Under the pieces are notes generated by a model. The model was not told the DNA's origin and did no database searches. It saw only the letters and a program-made list of their open reading frames with translations. A stretch of DNA of 36,884 nucleotides. Origin: JAUVKA01 sp964465145 (GTDB taxonomy: Bacteria; Bacteroidota; Bacteroidia; Bacteroidales; UBA12481). Where the stretch lies: NCBI GenBank assembly GCA_964465145.1, contig CAYXJR010000046.1, positions 1 through 36,884 of the forward strand, in the 5' to 3' direction. Shown here piece by piece: positions 17,704 to 25,562 of the stretch (the stretch's first letter is position 1; each line of letters starts with the position of its first letter). A program made the translations under genes and the position numbers.

Positions 17704-18354
17704 ATGAAATCAATCAAACCCTTTTGGTTTATCGGGTTATTGCTCCTTTTAATACAATTTTCATGTTCACTTCCTGAAAATTATTTTCCTGATTTGTCTA
17801 ATATTGGAGATACTTCCTTGTGGACCCTGCATAACAGGGCGGCAAGTGTTTCAGATAGGGTAGTACATCTGGATGTCAGGGAATTTGATGGTTTATTGTG
17901 GCTTAATGAATATCAATTCTCGAATGGCAGAATTGAACTGGATTTAAAAGGGAAGAATGATCCGGGGAAAAGCTTTGTTGGATTGGCTTTTCATGGCCTG
18001 AACGACAGTACTTTCGATGCTGTTTATTTCCGTCCTTTTAATTTTGAAAATCCTGAGAGGAATGGCCATTCGGTGCAGTATATATCGCATCCAGCTAATA
18101 CATGGTACAAATTGAGGGCTGATTTCCCGGAGAAATATGAAAATCCTGTAATACCGGTACCAGATCCTGATGATTGGTTTCACGTAAGCATTCTCGTCGA
18201 ATACCCCTCAGTTAAAGTCTTTGTTGACGATTCTGAGGAGCCTTCCCTGGCCGTAGACCAGTTGAGCGACAGGAAAAAGGGCTGGATCGGTTTCTGGGTT
18301 GGCAATGGATCGGAAGGATATTTCAGGAAGCTTGTTGTCACCACCATGAAATGA
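17704..18354 (+). CDS. ConA/LamG-like beta-sandwich lipoprotein
   Basis: A 216-residue lipoprotein with leader ending IQFSC (C21). The mature part is one jelly-roll domain: FSNGRIELDLKGKND, FVGLAFHGLNDSTFDAVYFRP, WYKLRADFPEKY, WFHVSILVEYPSVKVFVDD and GWIGFWVGNGSEGYF. This is the ConA-like fold of the LamG or 3-keto-disaccharide-hydrolase (DUF1080) type. Both a sugar-binding role and an enzymatic role are possible. It resembles the N-terminal domain of the PhoD-type lipoprotein at 6117 in fold and motif (GWIGF), but identity is not evident. It is followed by a repeat block, so co-transcription with the fucosidase is doubtful. Confidence 0.7.
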   Translation: MKSIKPFWFIGLLLLLIQFSCSLPENYFPDLSNIGDTSLWTLHNRAASVSDRVVHLDVREFDGLLWLNEYQFSNGRIELDLKGKNDPGKSFVGLAFHGLNDSTFDAVYFRPFNFENPERNGHSVQYISHPANTWYKLRADFPEKYENPVIPVPDPDDWFHVSILVEYPSVKVFVDDSEEPSLAVDQLSDRKKGWIGFWVGNGSEGYFRKLVVTTMK

Positions 18355-18360
18355 ATAATT

Positions 18361-18408
18361 GGTAGATTGGTTGATTGGAAGATCGGTAGATTGGTAGATT
18401 GGTAGATT
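18361..18408. repeat. GGTAGATT tandem repeat, six units
   Basis: Six 8-base units: GGTAGATT, GGTTGATT, GGAAGATC, then three exact GGTAGATT. It begins 6 bases after the stop at 18354. It is the longest clean copy of the family seen at 689-712 and 12086-12150. Confidence 0.92.
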
Positions 18409-18462
18409 GGTCAGGGGAATTGGGAAATTTAGGAGTTGGGGAAATGGAGTTATCCCCAATAT

Positions 18463-18537
18463 ACGCGAGGCGTAGCCGAGCAGAATACACAGCGCACATA
18501 GTGCGCGGAATTAACGCGAGCCGTCAGGCGAGCAGAA
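18463..18537. repeat. GC-rich triple-hairpin element
   Basis: Two near-copies, ACGCGAG-GCGTAGCC-GAGCAGAA style (18463-18485) and ACGCGAG-CCGTCAGGC-GAGCAGAA style (18514-18537), flank a central perfect hairpin GCGCAC-ATA-GTGCGC (18492-18506). The inner stem is GGC/GCC in the first copy and GCC/GGC in the second, a compensatory swap that keeps pairing. The composition contrasts with the AT-rich surroundings. It precedes the GC-richer fucosidase pair. Confidence 0.7.
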
Positions 18538-18545
18538 AGACCCCC

Positions 18546-18577
18546 TTTGCTTTTCTCCCTCAAAATCTGTAATATTA
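18546..18577 (+). promoter_or_regulatory. weak candidate promoter for the GH95 gene
   Basis: TTTG at 18546-18549 is followed after 20 bases by TAATATTA at 18570-18577. The spacing fits the Bacteroidota TTTG-N19-20-TAnnTTTG layout, but the second element matches only partly. Confidence 0.25.
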
Positions 18578-18600
18578 GCTTGCTAAATAAAAATTTACCC

Positions 18601-21012
18601 ATGAAAGCTAAACTGTTATTTATCACCACTCTAATCACCATAATTGTTTCCGGGTGCAGTCCGGATTTAAAAGTTCAGCCCTTAATACTCTGGTATTCAC
18701 AACCTGCAGATGCGTCAATCCCCGATGATAAGAATGGATGGAGGAACGATCCTGAGTGGCTTAAGGCATTGCCGGTTGGTAACGGAAGTATCGGGGCTAT
18801 GGTTTACGGAGATGTTGGAAAAGAGCGCATACAACTGAATGAGAAATCTTTATGGTCGGGTTCACCTGCTGATAATGACAATCCGGATTCGTATGGCCGC
18901 ATCGATTCAATCAGGAACCTTCTTTATGCCGGGAAATACAAGGAGGCACACCAACTTGCTGAAAAAACTCAGATTTGCCAGGGTTCAGGATCGGGCCATG
19001 GAAACGGGGCAAATGTGCCGTTCGGATGTTTTCAAACCCTGGGCGACCTGTGGCTCGATTTCGGACCGCCGGAAGCGTATGAGGATTACAGGCGCGAACT
19101 GGATATGAATGAGGGCATTGCTCGGGTTCATTACAAAATGGGCGGAGTGACTTATACCCGCGAAATCTTTGCGAGCTACCCCGACCAGGTCCTGGTTATA
19201 AGGCTGACAGCCGACAAGAAGGGCAGTATAGCTTTCACTGCCTCTATGGACCGGCCGGAAAGGTTTATAACTATTGCCGCTGACGGGGAGCTGATGATGA
19301 CCGGCACGATGAAAAACGGGACGGGCGGCGACGGCATGAACTGGATGGCCCGTTTGAAGGCAGTTAACCAGGGAGGGACTGTCGAATTCCAAGATAACCG
19401 GATGATCGTGAGTAAAGCAGATGCTGTTACTTTATTGTTCTCTGCTGCAACCGATTATCTTTTGAAGCCGCCGGCCTATAAGGGGAATAATTATGAAAAA
19501 ACCACAGCGGCCAATATTGGCTGGGCCTCTGAGAAATCCTACAAGACCCTGATCAAAAGGCACACCCAGGACTTTCAAGGCCTGATGGACAGGGTTGATT
19601 TCGATATTACCCCACTAACAAATACTGATGATTCTTCCGCTGAAGGTATTCCAACTGATGAGCGTATCCTGGCTTTCAAGGAGTCTCGGAAAGATAACAG
19701 GCTGGTGGAACTCTATTTCCAATACGGCAGATATCTTCTGGTATCGTCATCCCGGCCGGGAAGCCTGCCAGCAAACCTGCAGGGGATCTGGGCGAACAAG
19801 ATCCAGACACCGTGGAATTGTGATTATCACACCGATATTAATATACAGATGAACTACTGGCCGGTGGACGTAACCAATCTTTCTGGATGCCAGCAACCGC
19901 TGACAGAACTCATTGAATCCCTCGTTGAGCCAGGAACACGCACGGCGCAGATACATTATCATGCCAAAGGATGGTGCGTTCATCCTATCACCAATGTTTT
20001 CGGGTTCACGGCTCCCGGTGAATCGCCAAGCTGGGGGCTTCATCTGGGTGCCGGGGCCTGGATGGTTCAGCACCTTTGGGAACATTATGCATTTACAGGG
20101 GATCTGGAGTACCTTAAGCAGGTGTACCCAGTGATGAAGGGCTCGGCGGAGTTCTATCTCGATTGGCTGGTGGAGGATCCTGTTTCGGGAAAGTTAGTAT
20201 CCGGCCCGGCGAGCTCGCCTGAGAATTCATTCATTGCCCCTGACGGAAGCCGGGGGTATCTGACAATGGGGCCGTCGCATGACCAGGAGGTAATATGGGA
20301 TTTGTTCACCAATATTATTGAAGCTTCAGATATTCTCGGCATTAAGGATGATTTTACCGGCAGAGTTTATTCTGCCAGGGATAAACTGCTGATGCCGGGG
20401 ATTGGTTCCGACGGGCGCCTGATGGAGTGGCCTGTTGAATTTGCGGAACCAGAGCCGGGCCACCGGCATATGTCGCATCTGTTCGCCCTGCACCCTGGCC
20501 GGCAGATCACCTCGGAAACTCCTCAAATGCAGGAAGCTGCGCGTAGATCTTTGGAATACAGGCTTGAGCACGGGGGAGGGCATACAGGCTGGAGCGCTGC
20601 ATGGCTGGTTAACCTATGGGCCCGGCTAGGTGATGGAGACAATGCCATAAAGGCCATCGATGTGCTGCTAACAAAATGCATCAGCCCAAACTTCTTCGAC
20701 CTCCATCCTCCATTTCAGATCGATGGCAATTTTGGTGCTACGGCCGGTATTGCCGAGATGTTGGTCCAGAGCCATACCGGCGAGATCGTTCTCCTCCCTG
20801 CTCTTCCATCTTCCTGGCCTGACGGAAAGGTGAAAGGGCTGGTTGCCCGCGGCGGTTTTGAGGTTTCAATGGAATGGAAAGAGGGAAAGCTTGTAAAAGC
20901 TGAGATACTGTCGAAAAACGGAGGGGACTGCAAGGTAAAATATCATGACCTGACAAAAACTTATAAAACCAAAGCAGGAGAAAAAATTAGCCTGTCGGAC
21001 TTATTAACTTGA
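18601..21012 (+). CDS. GH95 alpha-L-fucosidase/alpha-L-galactosidase lipoprotein
   Basis: An 803-residue lipoprotein. The start at 18601 is chosen because it yields a leader ending IVSGC (C19); the frame is open from 18547, but that part is untypical. GH95 features: LWYSQPA opening, ALPVGNGSIGAMVYG, IQLNEKSLWSG (the beta-sandwich entry), then in the (alpha/alpha)6 barrel N406 in WNCDYHTDIN and the QMNYWP stretch, E541 in SPENSF (general acid) and D708 in FQIDGNFG. These match the inverting site of alpha-1,2-L-fucosidases, so the enzyme should remove terminal fucose or L-galactose from host, plant or algal glycans. The next gene starts 15 bases after its stop, pointing to an operon. The coding sequence is GC-richer than most of the window. 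Confidence 0.93.
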   Translation: MKAKLLFITTLITIIVSGCSPDLKVQPLILWYSQPADASIPDDKNGWRNDPEWLKALPVGNGSIGAMVYGDVGKERIQLNEKSLWSGSPADNDNPDSYGRIDSIRNLLYAGKYKEAHQLAEKTQICQGSGSGHGNGANVPFGCFQTLGDLWLDFGPPEAYEDYRRELDMNEGIARVHYKMGGVTYTREIFASYPDQVLVIRLTADKKGSIAFTASMDRPERFITIAADGELMMTGTMKNGTGGDGMNWMARLKAVNQGGTVEFQDNRMIVSKADAVTLLFSAATDYLLKPPAYKGNNYEKTTAANIGWASEKSYKTLIKRHTQDFQGLMDRVDFDITPLTNTDDSSAEGIPTDERILAFKESRKDNRLVELYFQYGRYLLVSSSRPGSLPANLQGIWANKIQTPWNCDYHTDINIQMNYWPVDVTNLSGCQQPLTELIESLVEPGTRTAQIHYHAKGWCVHPITNVFGFTAPGESPSWGLHLGAGAWMVQHLWEHYAFTGDLEYLKQVYPVMKGSAEFYLDWLVEDPVSGKLVSGPASSPENSFIAPDGSRGYLTMGPSHDQEVIWDLFTNIIEASDILGIKDDFTGRVYSARDKLLMPGIGSDGRLMEWPVEFAEPEPGHRHMSHLFALHPGRQITSETPQMQEAARRSLEYRLEHGGGHTGWSAAWLVNLWARLGDGDNAIKAIDVLLTKCISPNFFDLHPPFQIDGNFGATAGIAEMLVQSHTGEIVLLPALPSSWPDGKVKGLVARGGFEVSMEWKEGKLVKAEILSKNGGDCKVKYHDLTKTYKTKAGEKISLSDLLT

Positions 21013-21026
21013 AAACAGCACACAAA

Positions 21027-21074
21027 ATGAACAATAAATTTTCTTTATTTCGGCTTGTATTTATATGACTGGTA
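21027..21074 (+). other. signal peptide of the next gene, interrupted by TGA
   Basis: ATG at 21027 lies 15 bases after the GH95 stop and in frame with the 723-residue protein. It reads MNNKFSLFRLVFI, then TGA at 21066-21068, then LVLFAINPVMAQ. Replacing the TGA by TGG (Trp) restores a textbook signal peptide. TGA is used as a true stop elsewhere in the window (for example 3441-3443), so code reassignment is not supported. Confidence 0.75.
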
Positions 21075-23246
21075 TTGTTTGCCATAAATCCTGTTATGGC
21101 CCAGGACTCTGAATTCATTGTGCATAGTGATAATCTATCTGTCACTATAACCCAGCAGGGAATCCAGTCGATCATCATTGGAAAAAATAAATATGCGGCC
21201 AAGGCCTCCACAAAGCTGGACGGATGCACTGCGTCAGGCCAGGCATTGGTTCGCACAATAGCAGGCGGAGGGGTTGAAACCGAGCGCACCCTTGTTCAGG
21301 AGGAAACCGGGAATAAATGTACGCTTATTGAACGTTTCCTGCCGGCCGGGGGATCAATCTCATGGGAGGTTGAAATAAAAGGGGCAGGGGAGCCATGGAC
21401 AACACAGATAAGGTCGGAGATCCGCTGGCCTGTTAACGAAGACTCGCGTTTCTGGGCGCCATGGAGCGACCCCCGGTTAGGGAGAAAAGAAAGCTCACCT
21501 GCAGGGACGCCGGTTCAGCAACAACTTTCCACTCCGGCACTCGATTTCAACTGGGGCGACCCGCTGATTCCCCACAGGTTTGTTAACGACACACTCTGGT
21601 ACGGGGCACCCTATTTTCGGTATGAAGAGCCTCATACGCTTTATATACCCTTTCAGCGCGACCTGATTTGCATCCCGATGGTAACTGCCATCCAGCCGGA
21701 GGCAGATAGGGGCCTCAGCCTGGTGCTGAATCCGGATGATGAAATACTTGACCTCATTCTGACCTCCTCCGCTGATGGGTTACTCGGCTTTAACAGGATA
21801 TATAACCGGATCTCGGCTGCTCACCCGCTCCGCTTTACAATGAACCTGGTGGAGCATGAGGCGGATTGGCGGGGAGGTCTCCGCTGGATGAGCCGGCAGT
21901 ATCCCGAATTTTTTGATCCGGTTATTGAAGGAGCCCATGATATGGCAGGAACAAGCGCCTATTCAAATTTCGACACGAATTTTGATGCGGAAAAAATGAA
22001 AAAGATGGCTTTTACCACAAACTGGCAGGCGAGTTTCGATTTTCCTTATATGGGAATGTTCATTCCGCCTGTGGCTGAAAATGAGAAATGGGTCCGCTTT
22101 GGCGGTGATACAACATCCATAGCAGCGATGCAGGAATATGCCAGGAGTATGAAAGAGATGGGTTTTTTTGTGCTTAACTATTTCAATGTCACCGAGTTCG
22201 GTACAAAGATGGAACGACCTGTACCTCCCCGGAAAAACAATGATGACAAAGAGATCTGGAAAGATCCCAATGATTTCTTCTACTACAAATTACCCGGGTC
22301 TTGGCTGCCTGTCCCCGACCGGGTTGTCAAGGATTCGGTTTGGTGGCACAGGGAAACGCTCCCGGGAGGTACACATCTTACATGGGAAGCAGGTATAGTG
22401 ACCGATCCTGGCGAACCGGTTTACCGGGAGTTCCTTCTCGACCAGGCCCGCAAACATGTGAAATATTTGCCTGATGCTTCCGGTATTGCTATCGACAGGA
22501 TGGACTGGCTCCGTATGTACAATGAAACACGCGACGATGGAATAACCTGGTTTATCGACCGGCCGTCACGATCACTTATTACATCATGGAAGGTTCTGAT
22601 GAAGGAACTGGCCCCTATTATGCACGATGCAGGGAAGAGTATTTTCGTCAATAACCATGTTAAACGGATTGATTTACTTAAGAATATAGATGGAATCTTC
22701 GATGAATTCACCTATGCAGGCGCTCCCCTGAACACCACGGCTTTCATGTGCATCAATAAGCCAGCCCTTGGCTGGACTTCAGACAGTTCGAATATTCGCC
22801 AGGAGGGTCCGGATGCCTTTTTCCAGAAATACCTCTATATGGGGGTTTATCCAATGGCGCCGTTCCCGGGCAACGACCACAGTATCCTTCCCGATGAGTG
22901 GACTGACCGGCAATACCTTGATTATGGGCCACTGATGGCATCAATGAGGGGCAAAAAATGGGTGCTCGAGCCGCATTGCCTGGAGGTTGGGGATGGGGCT
23001 GCAAAAGCCAACCTGTTCGAGGTGCCCGGAGGATATATAGTGCCGGTTGTCTTTGGTGCCGACGAATCCACGGTAACACTTAAAATACGCAATATCCCCG
23101 GGCTGGATAGTGTAAAATGCCAGGCGTTATATCCGGGAACAGATCAACCTGCAGCTCTGAAATCATCTTATAAAGATGGTGGCCTGGAGATCAAAGCTCC
23201 CCTGAAAAGGGGCTGTGCGATGGTGAGAATAATAATTACCAAATGA
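21075..23246 (+). CDS. putative TIM-barrel glycosidase, unnamed family, signal peptide broken
   Basis: The uninterrupted frame from TTG at 21075 encodes 723 residues. The likely original start is 21027, upstream of an in-frame TGA (21066-21068), so as written the protein would lack an export signal. The N-terminal 270 residues are beta-rich (galactose-mutarotase-like). The central part looks like a (beta/alpha)8 barrel: HLTWEAGIVTDPG, GIAIDRMDWLRMYN (D474 or D477 as possible catalytic acid), SIFVNNHVKRIDLL and DGIFDEFTYAG. The C-terminal beta domain ends KRGCAMVRI. This order recalls clan-D (GH27/31/36-like) glycosidases, but I do not recognise the family. It is the second gene of a probable unit with the GH95 enzyme and shares its higher GC. 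Confidence 0.6.
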   Translation: MFAINPVMAQDSEFIVHSDNLSVTITQQGIQSIIIGKNKYAAKASTKLDGCTASGQALVRTIAGGGVETERTLVQEETGNKCTLIERFLPAGGSISWEVEIKGAGEPWTTQIRSEIRWPVNEDSRFWAPWSDPRLGRKESSPAGTPVQQQLSTPALDFNWGDPLIPHRFVNDTLWYGAPYFRYEEPHTLYIPFQRDLICIPMVTAIQPEADRGLSLVLNPDDEILDLILTSSADGLLGFNRIYNRISAAHPLRFTMNLVEHEADWRGGLRWMSRQYPEFFDPVIEGAHDMAGTSAYSNFDTNFDAEKMKKMAFTTNWQASFDFPYMGMFIPPVAENEKWVRFGGDTTSIAAMQEYARSMKEMGFFVLNYFNVTEFGTKMERPVPPRKNNDDKEIWKDPNDFFYYKLPGSWLPVPDRVVKDSVWWHRETLPGGTHLTWEAGIVTDPGEPVYREFLLDQARKHVKYLPDASGIAIDRMDWLRMYNETRDDGITWFIDRPSRSLITSWKVLMKELAPIMHDAGKSIFVNNHVKRIDLLKNIDGIFDEFTYAGAPLNTTAFMCINKPALGWTSDSSNIRQEGPDAFFQKYLYMGVYPMAPFPGNDHSILPDEWTDRQYLDYGPLMASMRGKKWVLEPHCLEVGDGAAKANLFEVPGGYIVPVVFGADESTVTLKIRNIPGLDSVKCQALYPGTDQPAALKSSYKDGGLEIKAPLKRGCAMVRIIITK

Positions 23247-23249
23247 CTC

Positions 23250-23292
23250 AGTTACCCAGTAACTCGGTTATTCGGTTATTCAGTTACTCGTT
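23250..23292. repeat. self-complementary tandem repeat between convergent genes
   Basis: AGTTAC-CCA-GTAACT (23250-23264) is a perfect 6-base stem, followed by CGGTTATT twice (23265-23280) and CAGTTACT. It shares a 15-base stretch with the reverse complement of 751-767. Between genes ending at 23246 (plus) and 23291 (minus) it may act as a bidirectional terminator, though no T-run follows. Confidence 0.7.
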
Positions 23293-24181
23293 AATAATTG
23301 TTATGCTCAAATTCGGCCATGACCGGATAATGGTCTGAAAGATAGTAGTTTTCAGGGCCATTAAAGATCCAGGCCCCGGTGCATTTTTGTGCAAGTTCAG
23401 GGCTTACGAGTATGAAATCTATGCGGTGTTTTGTCTTTTCCATTTCTTCTGTAGTAAGCCATTGCGGTACATTGAGCGGGGTGGGGCAGGTAGTTCGGCC
23501 ATCCATTGGAACATAGCGGTCGCAGACATCAATAAGAGACAGGGCCAGGAAGGTGGATAATACACTATAGTCGTATTCACCATTGTGCAGGTTTTTGTAT
23601 TTTGTACTTGTAGTGTCTCTTTTTCGGTATCGTTCAAGTTGATACGGATATTTACGGTTAAATTCTGCATCAAAGGGGGAATGGGCATTAAAATCACCCA
23701 AAACAATATATTCATCCGTTTCACTGGCTGTTTGTTCAATTTTTTCGCAGATTGCCTGTGCTTCACATTTCCTGAACTGCCAGTCGGCGGGACTCAGGTG
23801 CACAACAAAAAAATCAATTCCATGGGTTTCGCAGTGAAGCATACCGTGCCACATGCCTTCAAGTAATCGTTCCTTGACTATAATGGGTTTGTTGGATGTT
23901 ATGGCCACCGGATAACCGTCAGTTTTTGCAATCGCCGAATAATCATGCCCCCATTTTTTTGCAAATTCTGCAAGCCTTTCTGGTGTGAAACCATTCATTT
24001 CCTCAAGGGCAAGAACATCCGGTTTTTGTATGTTCAGCCATTCAATCAGTTTCGTTCCTCGTGTACTGTCCTGGTTCCAGTCGAATCCGGTAAGGATGTT
24101 GTAGGTCATGACCCGGAGCTGCGCGATGGCAGGTATTGTGGTGATTATGATAACTAGTGCGATGGTAAGTGCTTTTTTCAT
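23291..24181 (-). CDS. secreted endonuclease/exonuclease/phosphatase-family protein
   Basis: A 296-residue protein with a signal peptide (1-20, ending IPAIA-Q). The start at 24181 is chosen because the open frame beyond it (to 24307) runs through repeat-like intergenic sequence and a hairpin. EEP motifs in order: MTYNIL (N28), DVLALEEMN (E60/E61, metal ligand), VLGDFNAHS (the D and N of the active site) and a terminal SDHYPVM (the D-H pair). The family includes DNase I-like nucleases, sphingomyelinases and inositol phosphatases; secreted bacterial members often act on phosphodiesters. The substrate is unknown. It is downstream of the UROD-like gene on the same strand, 98 bases away with a palindrome between. 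Confidence 0.85.
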   Translation of the reverse strand: MKKALTIALVIIITTIPAIAQLRVMTYNILTGFDWNQDSTRGTKLIEWLNIQKPDVLALEEMNGFTPERLAEFAKKWGHDYSAIAKTDGYPVAITSNKPIIVKERLLEGMWHGMLHCETHGIDFFVVHLSPADWQFRKCEAQAICEKIEQTASETDEYIVLGDFNAHSPFDAEFNRKYPYQLERYRKRDTTSTKYKNLHNGEYDYSVLSTFLALSLIDVCDRYVPMDGRTTCPTPLNVPQWLTTEEMEKTKHRIDFILVSPELAQKCTGAWIFNGPENYYLSDHYPVMAEFEHNNY

Positions 24182-24201
24182 GATTTTATCTGTGCCGTGA
24201 G

Positions 24202-24222
24202 GGACAGGGACAAGCCCTGTCC
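24202..24222. repeat. perfect palindromic element (GGACAGGG/CCCTGTCC)
   Basis: An 8-base perfect inverted repeat with a 5-base ACAAG loop, between two minus-strand genes. No T-run follows on either strand, so it is better read as a dispersed hairpin element than an intrinsic terminator. Pyrimidine-rich degenerate units (CTACCTTTTTACTTTTGACTT and similar) continue to about 24270. Confidence 0.7.
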
Positions 24223-24279
24223 TTACTTCTACCTTTTTACTTTTGACTTTGTACCTACTTTTGCCTTTTGCCCTCTGCC

Positions 24280-25425
24280 TTAGTATTCCTGCAGCGTCTC
24301 CCACCATGCCATGATATTTCCAGGGGGGACGCCGTTCTGAATATTATGTATAGGGGCAAAGATAAAACCTCCTCCCGGGGCAAGATCATCGATCCTTCTT
24401 TTAGTTTCGTCTTTTACTTCCTGAACTGTTCCATAAGGCAGAACATGTTGTGTGTCGCAACTACCTCCCCAGATCGTAAGGTCTTTACCCCATTGTTTTT
24501 TAAATTCCTTAGTGTCCATTCCGGCACAGTTTACCTGAAAGGGGTTGAGGATATCAACTCCGGCTTCGATTAACAATGGGATAGTTTCCATGATGGCTCC
24601 ATCGTTATGGAAAAAGACTTTGATATCAGATTTAGCCTTTTTCTTGATGAAATCTATCAGTCTTTTATGAAAAGGCCAGATTTGTTCTTTATACATATCC
24701 AGACTAACCAATAGGCTGGTTTGGGTACCCAGGTCATCAGCTGTCGAGGCCACCATAACATTTTCACCAACGGCGTCAAGAGCCCTTTCCCAGTATTGCA
24801 TCTTGATTTCCAGAATTTTCTCCATGATGGCCTTTACCACTCCGGGATTTACATACATATCCATCATGAATTTCTCATATCCGGTCATCCACATGGCATG
24901 CTCCCACATCCCTGCACTCATTCGTCCGAGTACATATGCTTTCTCTTCCTCAAAAACGATCTGATCAGCATCTTTTTTAAGATTCTCATAACGTACAGGA
25001 TTCAAAGCATCCGGCCAGGGATAATTCTCCACATCCTGGATAGTCTCTACATGTGCCAGGGGACTTTGATACAAATCGTAAAAATGCCCGTTCTCCAGCG
25101 GCATTCTCCATTGCATTCCCCATTCATCCTTAAGGTAATGGTATCCGGTTTTTACCCCGAGGTCTATTATCTGGTTTTCCTTTGGCACTTTTGGTCCCAC
25201 ATTTTTTACATCTACTTTCAGATAATCAAACACATCCTGACCGGTATGGGCCATTTGTGTGATAGTATCTTTTACCTCTGCCGGCTCAATTAGTCCTAAA
25301 TAAGCTTTCAGATCCCTGAGTGCTTTGATATTGATGCCGGAGACCATCGTTCCCCCTATATCGAATGGTATCCTGTCGGGTTCATGGTGGTTTAGGGAGA
25401 CGGCTACTCTTTCATAACTGGTCAT
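24280..25425 (-). CDS. UROD/MtaA-family methyltransferase-like protein
   Basis: A 381-residue cytoplasmic protein of the uroporphyrinogen decarboxylase superfamily: EPDRIPFDIGGT start, LDMYKEQIWPFHKRLIDFIKKK, KVFFHNDGAI, LNPFQVNCAGMDTKEFK, LTIWGGSCDTQ and FAPIHNIQNGVPPGNI. True HemE arginines near the N-terminus are absent. The pattern is that of methylcobalamin:coenzyme M methyltransferase-like (MtaA/CmuA-type) proteins. The usual zinc motif HxC reads HND here, with Cys only in the later GGSCDTQ, so the metal site may differ. These genes are common in carbohydrate-rich Bacteroidota regions, where a role in methyl-group transfer or demethylation is possible but unproven. Confidence 0.8.
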   Translation of the reverse strand: MTSYERVAVSLNHHEPDRIPFDIGGTMVSGINIKALRDLKAYLGLIEPAEVKDTITQMAHTGQDVFDYLKVDVKNVGPKVPKENQIIDLGVKTGYHYLKDEWGMQWRMPLENGHFYDLYQSPLAHVETIQDVENYPWPDALNPVRYENLKKDADQIVFEEEKAYVLGRMSAGMWEHAMWMTGYEKFMMDMYVNPGVVKAIMEKILEIKMQYWERALDAVGENVMVASTADDLGTQTSLLVSLDMYKEQIWPFHKRLIDFIKKKAKSDIKVFFHNDGAIMETIPLLIEAGVDILNPFQVNCAGMDTKEFKKQWGKDLTIWGGSCDTQHVLPYGTVQEVKDETKRRIDDLAPGGGFIFAPIHNIQNGVPPGNIMAWWETLQEY

Positions 25426-25562
25426 GATCAGGTGTCTGGTTTATTTAATATTTTAAAAATAGGGAATTTGATCATTAAATTTATTGCTGAGCGAAAATGA
25501 TGAGAACACAGGATAAAAGAGAGCCTATATTTTCAATTTCAAAAAGATTATCTTCAGGTCCT

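Noticed and set aside
21027..21074. TGA read as tryptophan by an altered genetic code
   Set aside because: TGA ends several intact genes here (for example at 3441-3443 and the esterase at 15982-15984), so a general recoding is not supported.
24182..24307. Longer start for the EEP-family protein
   Set aside because: The extension is low-complexity (repeat and hairpin region) and precedes an obvious signal peptide at 24181.
24721..25293. 190-residue plus-strand open frame
   Set aside because: Shadow of the UROD-like gene; no start context and no recognisable domain.
24280..25425. Assignment as HemE (true uroporphyrinogen decarboxylase)
   Set aside because: The conserved N-terminal arginines of HemE are missing and the pattern matches methyltransferase-like relatives; no other haem genes lie nearby.
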